DNA from: Streptomyces scabiei 87.22
GTDB taxonomy: Bacteria > Actinomycetota > Actinomycetes > Streptomycetales > Streptomycetaceae
DNA: 64,000 nt
Direction of reading: 5' to 3'
Assembly: GCF_000091305.1 (NCBI RefSeq)
Contig: NC_013929.1
Span: 1,550,001 to 1,614,000 of the forward strand
Of this stretch, positions 16,888-24,459 are shown one piece after another. The position numbers and the translations under genes are program-made. Numbering within the stretch: the stretch's first letter is position 1; every line of letters starts with the position of its first letter. Under the pieces are notes generated by a model that had not been told where the DNA came from, made no database searches, and saw nothing but the letters and a program-made list of their open reading frames with translations.

Positions 16888-17391
16888 TCACGCGCCCGAC
16901 TGAGGCCGCGGCAGACGGCTGGCGATCTCCGGTCTCTCCATCAGTGGGGCCAGAGCCGCCGCGAGCCGCTCGCGTTCGGCGCTCGGAAGCGCCTCCACGA
17001 ACCGGTCGATCATGTCCCTGTGCACAGCCTCGGAGTACCGGATGGCCCGGCGTCCGCACTCGGTGATCCCCTTCATCCGGCGGTCCACGAGGTCCTCACG
17101 TCGCTCGAGGTACCCGCGGCGCACCAGGCTGTCCACCGCCCGGCTGACTGCCGCCATCGACATCACCACGGATTCTGCTGCCTCCTTGCCTGACAGTTCG
17201 GGGTCCGCCTCGGCGGCGTGGTGCAGCACTCGGACCTGGGTCATGGTCAGGTCGAGCGCGTCGACGGCGCTGAAGATGCCGGCGACACCCTCCTTACCGA
17301 AGAAGGCCGCGATCGCGCTTGAGCCGGCCCCGAGATCGGAGCGCACGGCCCTCTCGGGCCCGGTGTGTCCGCGGTCACTGGCTGCTTGCAC
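16888..17391 (-). CDS. MarR family regulator (first copy)
   Basis: 167 aa winged-helix MarR: LTMTQVRVLHHAAEADP, then AAVSRAVDSLVRRGYLERRE as recognition helix and wing, and the DRRMK wing tip. The GTG start lies inside the inverted operator 17385-17445, so the protein probably represses its own transcript and the divergent dehydrogenase operon. Paralogue of the MarR at 21401 (shared SRS/AVSRxxDxLVRRGxxERRED pattern). MarR regulators of catabolic genes usually release DNA on binding an aromatic or CoA-thioester ligand. Confidence 0.88.
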   Translation of the reverse strand: MQAASDRGHTGPERAVRSDLGAGSSAIAAFFGKEGVAGIFSAVDALDLTMTQVRVLHHAAEADPELSGKEAAESVVMSMAAVSRAVDSLVRRGYLERREDLVDRRMKGITECGRRAIRYSEAVHRDMIDRFVEALPSAERERLAAALAPLMERPEIASRLPRPQSGA

Positions 17392-17445
17392 GCATGCAAT
17401 GGTTGCACGTTAGAAGCACGCATGCAACCATTGCATGCGTGCAAG
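17385..17445. promoter_or_regulatory. Large inverted operator in the divergent module B promoter
   Basis: Perfect 23-bp inverted repeat: arms 17385-17407 and 17423-17445 with a 15-bp spacer. Each arm carries the smaller palindrome TGCAATGGTTGCA. It overlaps the MarR start and lies 41 bp before the ATG of the MDR gene at 17486. One arm is identical to the left arm at 891-913 upstream of module A. Two dyads on one DNA stretch would suit two MarR dimers. Confidence 0.85.
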
Positions 17446-17485
17446 CGTTTATCGAAGATGCCGATGCCATAGGCGTGGAGGTGCC

Positions 17486-18742
17486 ATGAAGACAATCGCA
17501 GCGATCTCGACACCGGCCGGCCTGCAGGTCGAGGAAATCGAACTGGGCGAGTTGCAGGCCAACGATGTGCTTCTGCGCGTCAGCGCAGCCAACGTAGGCT
17601 CGGCCGACATCCCGCTGGCACCACCGGCACTGGACGGCGCGGGCATGTCTCCCGGCCCCCCGCCCGGAGGTCCCGAAATGCCTCCGGGCCCGCCGCCCGG
17701 CGGCCCTGGTATGCCCCCGGGTCCCCCGGCGGGTGGGCCCAGCATGCCGCCCGGCGGCGCGGGATTCGACGTAGGCGGCCCGGCGATGCCCACCCACCTC
17801 GTCAACGGCCACGGCGGCGTCGCGGTCGTCGAGGCGGTCGGGTCCGCGGTCGACCGTGTGCGGCCGGGGCAGCGCGTGATCGTGGTGAGCACGCCGAACT
17901 GCGGCTCTTGCAGGTATTGCGTCCGTGGCCTCCCGCAATACTGCGCGAAGCTCGTCCCGTTCGGCCGCGCCTACGCGAGAACGGCCGACGGAACGCCGGT
18001 GCACGGCAACAGCAACGTCGGGCTCTTCGCACAGCACACCATCACCACCGAGTACCACTGCACCCCGGTCGACACGGATCTCCCCGACGATCAGCTGGCA
18101 CTGGTGGCAAACCCCATCGTCACCGGGGCGGGCGCCGCGCTGATCACCGCTCCGATCACGCCGGACAGCGTCGTCGCCGTCGTCGGGTGCGGCCCGATCG
18201 GACTCGGCTACGTGCAGGCGGCACGGTTCGCGGGAGCCTCCAGGATCGTGGCCGTGGACCCGCTCCCGCAGCGCCGCGCCGCCGCAGAGCGGTTCGGCGC
18301 GAACGATGTCTTCGATCCCGGAGCCGTCGACCCCGTCGCCGAGGTGCGGAAGATCGATGATGGCGGCGGAGCCCTGTTCGCCGGGGGCGCAGATTTCGTT
18401 TTCGACGCGTCCGGCGACGCACGCGGCATCGAGCAGGCATGGGCGATGACCGGCCTCGGCGGGCATCTGGTCCTCGCCGGCATCTCGTCAGACCCCTTCG
18501 CCCGCGTCTCGTTCCCGCTCGCGGAGTTCGCAGTCATCGCGGGACGCACGATCCATCCGTGCCAGCAGGGATCGGCGCTGATGGCGCGCGACCTTCCGTG
18601 GCTGGTGCAGCTCGCCGAGCGCGGCGTGTTCGACCTTGCGAAACTCGCCGAGCGCACGTACCGGCTCGAAGACGCGGCCGCGGCGATGGCCGACGTGTCC
18701 GACCGCTCGGTGCTCGGCGCGGCGATCGTACCGAAGCACTGA
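17486..18742 (+). CDS. MDR dehydrogenase with collagen-like insert and no catalytic zinc site
   Basis: 418 aa. Structural zinc lobe CGSCRYCVRGLPQYC and Rossmann motif VVGCGPIGLGYVQAA are present. Catalytic zinc ligands are missing: NVGSAD replaces VCHTD at about 36-41, GHG replaces GHE at 108-110, and Asn (ANPIVTG) stands at the later Cys. Residues about 52-102 are a Pro/Gly/Met repeat (GPPPGGPEMPPGPPPGGPGM and onward) inserted between those two sites, exactly where the paralogue at 11377 has its Pro-rich segment. The ATG at 17486 follows GGAGGTGCC. First gene of the plus-strand arm, transcribed away from MarR. Confidence 0.82.
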   Translation: MKTIAAISTPAGLQVEEIELGELQANDVLLRVSAANVGSADIPLAPPALDGAGMSPGPPPGGPEMPPGPPPGGPGMPPGPPAGGPSMPPGGAGFDVGGPAMPTHLVNGHGGVAVVEAVGSAVDRVRPGQRVIVVSTPNCGSCRYCVRGLPQYCAKLVPFGRAYARTADGTPVHGNSNVGLFAQHTITTEYHCTPVDTDLPDDQLALVANPIVTGAGAALITAPITPDSVVAVVGCGPIGLGYVQAARFAGASRIVAVDPLPQRRAAAERFGANDVFDPGAVDPVAEVRKIDDGGGALFAGGADFVFDASGDARGIEQAWAMTGLGGHLVLAGISSDPFARVSFPLAEFAVIAGRTIHPCQQGSALMARDLPWLVQLAERGVFDLAKLAERTYRLEDAAAAMADVSDRSVLGAAIVPKH

Positions 18743-18747
18743 CAAGC

Positions 18748-18819
18748 ATGATCAAGCACGAATACGGTGCCCGCCAACCCGTGGCGATGACGCCCTCGGC
18801 AAAGGAAACAGACAAGTGA
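18748..18819 (+). CDS. Possible 23-aa leader ORF before the SDR
   Basis: An ATG six bases after the dehydrogenase stop opens a 23-codon frame whose TGA overlaps the GTG start of the SDR (GTGA). The same type of coupling joins a small ORF to the SDR in module A, though the sequences are not alike. It could serve only to couple translation. No clear Shine-Dalgarno precedes it. Confidence 0.25.
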   Translation: MIKHEYGARQPVAMTPSAKETDK

Positions 18820-19769
18820 ACTTCGATGGTCAGGTTGTCATCGTCACAGGTGCCGGCGGTAGCCCGGGCCTGGGCCGCTCCTACGCTCTTCTTCTCGCTC
18901 GACTTGGCGCCTGCGTAGTCGTGAACGACCTAGGCGTCGGACCGGACGGCAAGGGAACGTTCGCCGCACACCCGGAGACCGTCGTGCAGGAGATACGCGA
19001 CCTCGGCGGCACGGCGGTCGTCGACACGCACTCGGTCGCCACCGAGGACGGTGCGCTCGCAGTCGTAGCCACGGCGCTGGACGCGTACGGCCGGGTCGAC
19101 GCGCTCATCAACAACGCCGGTGTCATGCGCTTCGCCCAGTTCCTCGAACTGCAGCCCGACGAGATCACGCGCATGATCGACGTCCACCTCTACGGCACCA
19201 TCTGGATGTGCCGGGCCGTGTGGCCGCATCTCCTGCGCAACGGAGGCGGCCGCATCCTCAACACGACGTCCGGCGCGATGCTCGGCGCGGGCTACGGCTC
19301 GGTCTACGGTGCCGTCAAATCCGGAATCTGGGGGCTCACGCGTACCCTCGCCTTCGAGGGCGCGCAGGACGGCATCGCCGTCAACACCCTCTCCCCCGGC
19401 GCGCTCACGATGTCGGCGCGCCTGGCGGACATCCCGCCGCTCAGTCCGGAGGTCATCGAGCGACGTTCGCCCGACCGCGTCGCGCCCATCGCCGCCTACC
19501 TCGTCCATCCCGACTGCCCCGCATCGGGAAAGAACGTCGTCGCCGAGGAGGGACACCTGCACGAGGTGCTCTACCGCCAGACCGACGGCGTCCGCCTCAC
19601 CGCCCCGTCCGTCGACGAGGTCGCCGACGCATGGGAATCCGTCGTCGACCGGACCGCGGCGCAAGACCTCGCCGATCCACCCGAGTCGGGATTCTGGCTG
19701 GGACCGCCTCCGGGCTTCGTCCCCGGCACCGGAGAACTCGCGCTCGGCATCCCCGGGAGCCCCTCATGA
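18816..19769 (+). CDS. Short-chain dehydrogenase/reductase (module B, intact copy)
   Basis: 317 aa. VTGAGGSPGLGRSYALLLAR cofactor loop, NDLGVGPDGKGTFAAH, NNAGVM, Ser in NTTSGAML and YGAVK active site. Same MFE-2-like subgroup and same C-terminal extension (VVDR, DP, FWLGPPPG) as the SDRs at 2460 and 12610. It likely oxidises a hydroxyl group of the pathway intermediate with NAD(P)+. GTG start fixed by overlap with the small ORF; its TGA overlaps the ATG of the ThDP enzyme. Because the neighbouring SDR at 12610 is frameshifted, this is the functional copy of module B. Confidence 0.86.
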   Translation: MNFDGQVVIVTGAGGSPGLGRSYALLLARLGACVVVNDLGVGPDGKGTFAAHPETVVQEIRDLGGTAVVDTHSVATEDGALAVVATALDAYGRVDALINNAGVMRFAQFLELQPDEITRMIDVHLYGTIWMCRAVWPHLLRNGGGRILNTTSGAMLGAGYGSVYGAVKSGIWGLTRTLAFEGAQDGIAVNTLSPGALTMSARLADIPPLSPEVIERRSPDRVAPIAAYLVHPDCPASGKNVVAEEGHLHEVLYRQTDGVRLTAPSVDEVADAWESVVDRTAAQDLADPPESGFWLGPPPGFVPGTGELALGIPGSPS

Positions 19770-21346
19770 CCTTTTCGGTGCGCGACACGACTCTCGATGT
19801 CCTGCGCGACCTCGGATCGACCACTGTGTTCGGGAATCCCGGGTCCACCGAGATCCCGTTCCTGACCGATCTTCCCGCCGACTTCCGGTACGTGCTCGGC
19901 CTGCACGAGGGCGCGATCGCCGGAATCGCCACGGGCTACGCGATGGGAACCGGCAAACCGGCGCTGCTGAACCTGCACACGTCCGCCGGCCTCGGCAATG
20001 CCGTCGGTGCCCTGTCCAATGCCCATGCCGCGCGGGTCCCGCTCGTGGTGCTCGTCGGACAGCAGGACCGGCGCCACATCGCCGGCGGTCCGTTCCTCAG
20101 CGCCAGCGGCCTGGAGAACCTGCTGGGAGACTACGCAGTCTGGTCCACGACACCGGCCCGGCCGCAGGATCTTCCCGCGGCCGTCGCCCGTGCTCATCAC
20201 GAGGCCGCAGCAGGTGCTGGTCCGGCCGTCGTGGTCGCACCGCTCAGCGACTGGTCCGAACCGGCTGATCCGCTGGCGACCGGAGCCCCGCGCACCGTCG
20301 TGCTAGGACGGACTGTGACGCCCGATCAGCTCGAGCCGCTCGTCGCCCTCCTCGAGGAATCCGTCAATCCGGTCGCCGTCATCGGCTCCGGAGCGGCGAT
20401 CGACGGCGCGTGGGACGAGGTCGTCACTCTCGTCGAGCGGCTCGGCTGTCCCGTTTGGCAGGAACCGTTTGCCAGCCGTCAGGGCTTCCCGCACGACCAC
20501 CCCGCGTACCGCGGGGATCTCCCGTGGCAGCGCGGCGCCGTGCGTTCGGCACTCGACGGGCACGACGCCATCCTGGCGATCGGCGCAAGCATGCTGCGCG
20601 GCTACCTGTACGACGAGGCGGTACCGACTTACGCAGCCGGCACCCGTCTCGCGGTTCTGACGTCCGTTCCCGAGGAGGCCCACCGCAGCGGATGCGACGT
20701 GGCAGTACTCGGCGATCTCGCGAGCACCTGCAGCACCCTCGCGTCCGTTCTGCGGGCGCGGACGCCCGGGCCCTGGCGGAGCCGACCGGCCGCCGTGGTC
20801 AACGGCTCGGCGGAGCTCACACCGGCCGCGGCGTTCGCGACCTTGGCCGAGCACCTGGACAAGGACGCGATCCTCGTCGAAGAGTCGCCGTCCACCCGCC
20901 TGGAACTCGTCGAGGCGATTCCCGCCACCACCCCGCTGTCCTTCGTGAGCAACGGATCCGGCTGGCTCGGTTTCGGTCTCGCCGGCGCGATCGGGCTTCG
21001 CATGGCCCTGCCCGACAGACCCGTCGTGGCAGTGCTCGGCGACGGCTCCGCAGCGTACACCGTGCAAGCGCTGTGGACTGCGGCCCACTACGGCATCGGC
21101 GCGTTGGCCGTGGTCGTCAGGAACCGGAGATACGCCGTGATGGATCGGCTCGCGGCGAACGCCGGCGGGAAGGGGCCATGGGGAGGATTCCCCGAACTCG
21201 ACGCCACCGCGCTCGCCGCCGGCTTCGGCTGCGAAGCGTACTCCGTCAGCACACGCAAAGAGCTCGACGCACTGCTCAAGGAGATCCTCCCGGGCCTGCG
21301 GACGCGCACGAGTCCGCTGGTGCTGCAACTCGACGTCGCCGGGTGA
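19766..21346 (+). CDS. mdlC: Benzoylformate decarboxylase-like ThDP enzyme
   Basis: 526 aa, close to the roughly 528 of Pseudomonas MdlC. Residues that match the known active site can be placed: Ser27 in NPGSTE, Glu48 in GLHEG, His71 in NLHTSAG and the His of HDHPAYRG. The cofactor motif is GDGSAAYTVQALWTAAHY with the downstream Asn. Such enzymes decarboxylate aromatic 2-oxoacids to aldehydes; related family members carry out carboligation. The position after two dehydrogenases fits alcohol to ketoacid to aldehyde chemistry, as in mandelate degradation, but mandelate itself is not implied. Start overlaps the SDR stop (ATGA). Confidence 0.85.
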   Translation: MTFSVRDTTLDVLRDLGSTTVFGNPGSTEIPFLTDLPADFRYVLGLHEGAIAGIATGYAMGTGKPALLNLHTSAGLGNAVGALSNAHAARVPLVVLVGQQDRRHIAGGPFLSASGLENLLGDYAVWSTTPARPQDLPAAVARAHHEAAAGAGPAVVVAPLSDWSEPADPLATGAPRTVVLGRTVTPDQLEPLVALLEESVNPVAVIGSGAAIDGAWDEVVTLVERLGCPVWQEPFASRQGFPHDHPAYRGDLPWQRGAVRSALDGHDAILAIGASMLRGYLYDEAVPTYAAGTRLAVLTSVPEEAHRSGCDVAVLGDLASTCSTLASVLRARTPGPWRSRPAAVVNGSAELTPAAAFATLAEHLDKDAILVEESPSTRLELVEAIPATTPLSFVSNGSGWLGFGLAGAIGLRMALPDRPVVAVLGDGSAAYTVQALWTAAHYGIGALAVVVRNRRYAVMDRLAANAGGKGPWGGFPELDATALAAGFGCEAYSVSTRKELDALLKEILPGLRTRTSPLVLQLDVAG

Positions 21347-21384
21347 GGATCAACGCTGTCGTAGTTGAAGCCCCGCGGCACGCC

Positions 21385-21397
21385 TGCAATAATTGCG
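21385..21397. promoter_or_regulatory. Single MarR-type palindrome overlapping the leader of the second MarR gene
   Basis: TGCAATAATTGCG is a near-perfect palindrome matching the core TGCAATGGTTGCA of the large operators at 891 and 17385. It ends 3 bases before the MarR ATG at 21401, flanked by CACGC and GTGCATGC elements also seen in those operators. Likely autoregulatory. Confidence 0.6.
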
Positions 21398-21400
21398 TGC

Positions 21401-21916
21401 ATGCACGCATCAATCGGTACCGGGTCATCCGGGTCCGGCGAGGTCGCCAGACCCGATCTGTCGACGAGCCTCTTCGCCCTCATCGCCTACTTCGGGCGGG
21501 AGGCGACGGTCAACGTGTTCGACACCGTTGACGCACTCGAGCTGACAACCACCCAGATCCGAGTGCTGCACCACCTCGACGAGATCGACACCGAGCTGAG
21601 CGTGAAGGAGGCGGCCGAGTTCGCGATGATCTCCCTCGGGGCGATCAGCCGGTCTCTGGACGGTCTGGTGCGCCGCGGCTTCATCGAACGCCGCGAGGAT
21701 CCGACCGACCGGCGGATGAAGCGGATCAGGATCAGCGACGACGGCCGTACCGCCATCAGAGGGTTCGAAGCCGTGAACCGGAGCGTCATCGACCGCTTCC
21801 TCGAAACGCTCCCCGCCGCAGACCAGGAGCAGCTGGCCAAGGCACTGGCGCCGCTGCTGGAACGTCCGGAGATCTCGGCGTGCCTTCCGCCGGCCTTCGT
21901 GCCACAGACGGATTAG
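21401..21916 (+). CDS. MarR family regulator (second copy)
   Basis: 171 aa. Winged-helix core TTTQIRVLHHLDEID, GAISRSLDGLVRRGFIERRE and DRRMKRIRI. Paralogous to the MarR at 16888 along its whole length. ATG 21401 was chosen: the earlier in-frame start at 21365 would place the operator palindrome inside the gene. 54 bp after the decarboxylase stop in the same direction, so it may be partly cotranscribed. A hairpin terminator follows at 21938. Two paralogous repressors reading one operator family suggest either two effectors or heterodimers. Confidence 0.86.
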   Translation: MHASIGTGSSGSGEVARPDLSTSLFALIAYFGREATVNVFDTVDALELTTTQIRVLHHLDEIDTELSVKEAAEFAMISLGAISRSLDGLVRRGFIERREDPTDRRMKRIRISDDGRTAIRGFEAVNRSVIDRFLETLPAADQEQLAKALAPLLERPEISACLPPAFVPQTD

Positions 21917-21937
21917 CCGAGATGACGATCGTCAGCG

Positions 21938-21963
21938 AAGGGCTACCCACACGGGTGGCCCTT
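21938..21963 (+). terminator. Hairpin terminator after second MarR gene
   Basis: AAGGGCTACCC - ACAC - GGGTGGCCCTT forms an 11-bp stem with one mismatch and a 4-base loop, 21 bp after the MarR stop. No T-tract follows, as is usual for Streptomyces terminators. It also sits at the 3' limit of the opposing truncated TetR gene. Confidence 0.6.
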
Positions 21964-21967
21964 CGCG

Positions 21968-22322
21968 CGTCGCGCATCGCTTTCGCGACGTCTTCCTCAC
22001 GCATGGCGGCATGCGCGAGCGCCGCCATCAGCTCGATCTCTCCCGATGCGACGTCCGGAAGCCGACGCACGAGCGCGTACAGATCGCCGGCGAGCGAACC
22101 GGTGTCGACATCCGCCGCCAGTTCGGGTTGACGGTTGATCAGCGCGGCGATCACCAGTCCCGCCTTGCCCTGCCACTGGCGATAGATGGTGGCAGGGCTG
22201 CGTGCCCGGGCGGCGAGCGCCGGCATCGACAGGCCCTGGTAGCCCACCTCGCACAGGAGCTCGAGGACGGCTTCGTAGATCTCGCGCTTACGCGGTTCCG
22301 AGAGCCGTCCCGGCGGCGACAT
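21968..22322 (-). pseudogene. C-terminally truncated TetR regulator
   Basis: From ATG 22322 the HTH is complete (LLCEVGYQGLSMPALAARAR, then SPATIYRQWQGKAGLVIAAL) and matches the TetR at 8405. After about 110 residues (AAMREEDVAKAMRDARRA) similarity stops and the frame runs into sequence antisense to the terminator and MarR gene. About half of the ligand domain is lost. The 3' limit is approximate. Confidence 0.65.
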
Positions 22323-22379
22323 GCCGTGCTGCCGGTTCCCGCCGTCCGCCTCACGCGGCGACGACCGGCCGTTCCGCCA

Positions 22380-22890
22380 GGAACCCACGCGCCCGATGCG
22401 GCCGCTTCCTTGACGTAGTCGGCGAAGAGACGCGGCGGGCGGCCCAGAACCCGCCGGACGTCGTCGGTGACCCTGTCGCCGACTCCGTGGGCGATCGACT
22501 CCATCAGGTTCGTGACCGCCTGGGCGGCCTCGTCCGGGAATCCCTGCTGGACGAGGGTGTCCAGGTACGTGGCGCGGTCGACCGGGGTGCAGTGGATCTC
22601 GCGTCCCGTCGCTTCGGAGATGAGGGAGGCGATGGTGCGGAAGGAGAATGCCTCTGGCCCGGTGTTCGTACACGCGGCCCGTGTGGGCGTCGCTGGTGAG
22701 CGCGGCGACGGCGACGTCCGCGATGTCGGCGACGTCGATGAACGCCTCGCGTCCCTCGGCGGAGGGCAGTGCCAGGTTTCCGGCCCTGACCGGCTCCAGG
22801 AAGACGTCCTCGGTGAAGTTCTGCGCGACCGGGCGGCGCGCAGGATCGTCCACTGCGGGACGGATTCGCGTACCACCGTTTCGGTCGGTG
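22380..22890 (-). pseudogene. NmrA/NAD(P)H-azoreductase-like gene, truncated and frameshifted
   Basis: Three pieces in changing frames match NmrA-like NAD(P)-binding proteins: VVRESVPQWTILRAA (near 22860), AQNFTEDVFLEPVRAGNLAL with FIDVADIADVAVAALTSD (22680-22830), and TGPEAFSFRTIASLISEATG to VLGRPPRLFADYVKEAAASG (22390-22670). Two frameshifts, near 22832 and 22670, separate them. The N-terminal Rossmann fold is missing and the natural stop is gone. Non-functional. Confidence 0.65.
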
Positions 22891-23285
22891 ACCGAGTCCG
22901 CGACATCGCCGACGTCCTCTCCTCCCAGCCCGAGAATGAGACGCCCTGGGAGGCACTTCGGCACACGTTCCACGTCATCACCGGGGCGTGGGACGAGGCA
23001 CCGCAGGAGTCGCTCCGCCACCTGCGGATGATCAGAGAGACCCCGTCACTGCGTGCCCGCTACTGGGAGAAACAGCTGAGCTGGCACGAGGCCCTGTTGC
23101 CGGAGGTCTCCCGCCGTTTGAGCGATGGCGCAGACGGCTTCACGGACCCCCGGTCGGACGCCCTGGTCGGATCCACACTCGCCTGCCTCGACGCGGCCGT
23201 CGCAGCCTGGGTGGCGTGCGAGGCCACGGTGCCCTCATCACTGCTGCTCGATCGTGCGATGGCCGCACTCACGGTTCAGGCCTGA
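22878..23285 (+). pseudogene. C-terminal TetR fragment lacking its HTH
   Basis: The frame from about 22878 to TGA 23285 reads as the ligand domain of an AcrR/MftR-like TetR regulator (SSQPENETPWEALRHTFHVI, then RETPSLRARYWEKQLSWHEA). The DNA-binding N-terminus is absent; the frame upstream overlaps the decayed NmrA gene on the other strand. The junction near 22885 looks like a deletion endpoint shared by both fragments. Confidence 0.55.
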
Positions 23286-23388
23286 CCGAGACCCTTGAGG
23301 GCTCGATCGAGGCCCGTCATGACTTGGTTCAACGCCTTCTTCGCCCGAAGGGTCGGGAATCCGGGTTGACGGTCTTACTCTCGGAGCC

Positions 23389-24333
23389 ATGCACCCCGCA
23401 GCGGCGCCCCGCCCGGCGCAGGCGTTCTCGACGGCTCATGTGCCGCCGGCCGAGCGGCTGCGGGCCTGGGAGGAGCACAACGCCGACGCCCTGATCGCGC
23501 TGAAGTGCCGCACACCGGGCGGTGAGGACTTCCGGGCCCGCGAGGACAACCTCGCCCTCGGGCGGGTCCATCTGGCGCGCGTCTGCGCCACGGCCCACGT
23601 CGTGGAGCGTTCCGCCGACCTCGTCGAACGGCGGCCGACGGGCTCCGTCGCCGTCTACGTCTCCCTGCGCGGGGAGGCGCTGTTCCAGCAGGCAGGCCGA
23701 CGCCAGGTCGTCCGTCCCGGCGACGTCGTGGTCTGTGACGCGGACGGAAGCTTCGTCCGCGGTTTCGGCCAGGGTCTGGACGAGTTGGCGGTACGGGTGC
23801 ATCGTGAGGCGCTGCCGGAGCGGGCCGCACTCGGAGAACCGCTCATCGTCCGCAGCAGCGAAGCGAACCCCTACGGCCGCGCGCTCGCCCGCCTGGTCGG
23901 CCGCTCCGTCGGGGGCGAGGCCGCGATCCGGCCCGACGAGCAGGCGATCGTCGACCTGGCGTCCGCGCTCGTGAGCGGGGGTGCCACCCGGAGGCCCGTC
24001 GTGCACCGCGCCCTCGCGTGCGCCCGCATCGAGGAGCAACTGCGTGATCCACGCCTGTCGGCCCCCGAGGTCGCCGAAGCGGTCGGCATCAGCGTCCGTC
24101 AGCTCACCCGTGTCTTCGCGGAGGCAGGCACCACGTTTCCGCGCTACGTGCTGGGACGGCGCCTCGAACTCGCCTACGGCGTGCTGACGGGACCGGACGC
24201 CGCCCAATCGCGCACGGCGTCGGTGGCGGCCATGTGTGGATTCAGCTCGGTCGCTCACTTCTCACAGACCTTCCACGCCCGATTCGGGGTCACGGCGGGC
24301 GAGTTGCGCCGTACCGCAGCGAAGCGCGACTGA
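23389..24333 (+). CDS. AraC family regulator of the hydroxyquinol operon
   Basis: 314 aa. The N-terminal half resembles the AraC-binding-like (ligand/dimerisation) domain with a beta-rich stretch GSVAVYVSLRGEALFQQAGR. The C-terminal half has two HTH motifs: LSAPEVAEAVGISVRQLTRV near 225-250 and VAAMCGFSSVAHFSQTFHAR near 280-300. AraC activators with this layout control aromatic or alkane catabolism. It lies 126 bp upstream of, and in the same direction as, the three-gene hydroxyquinol operon, so activation of that operon is likely. Confidence 0.85.
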   Translation: MHPAAAPRPAQAFSTAHVPPAERLRAWEEHNADALIALKCRTPGGEDFRAREDNLALGRVHLARVCATAHVVERSADLVERRPTGSVAVYVSLRGEALFQQAGRRQVVRPGDVVVCDADGSFVRGFGQGLDELAVRVHREALPERAALGEPLIVRSSEANPYGRALARLVGRSVGGEAAIRPDEQAIVDLASALVSGGATRRPVVHRALACARIEEQLRDPRLSAPEVAEAVGISVRQLTRVFAEAGTTFPRYVLGRRLELAYGVLTGPDAAQSRTASVAAMCGFSSVAHFSQTFHARFGVTAGELRRTAAKRD

Positions 24334-24459
24334 ACGAAGCGCAAGGGAAACAGCGCCGACATACGGATTTCGGCCGTCCTCCACCCCGTCCCGCCGGATG
24401 CGGCCGAATCCGGGGGCAAGCTGCCTTCAGCGCACCGCGAGAAGAAGGCGAGGGACCCC

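Noticed and set aside
17640..17760. Collagen-like repeat as a true collagen domain
   Set aside because: The GPPPGGPEMPPG pattern has no continuous G-x-y triplet phase over its length and is embedded within an enzyme, so a triple helix is unlikely.
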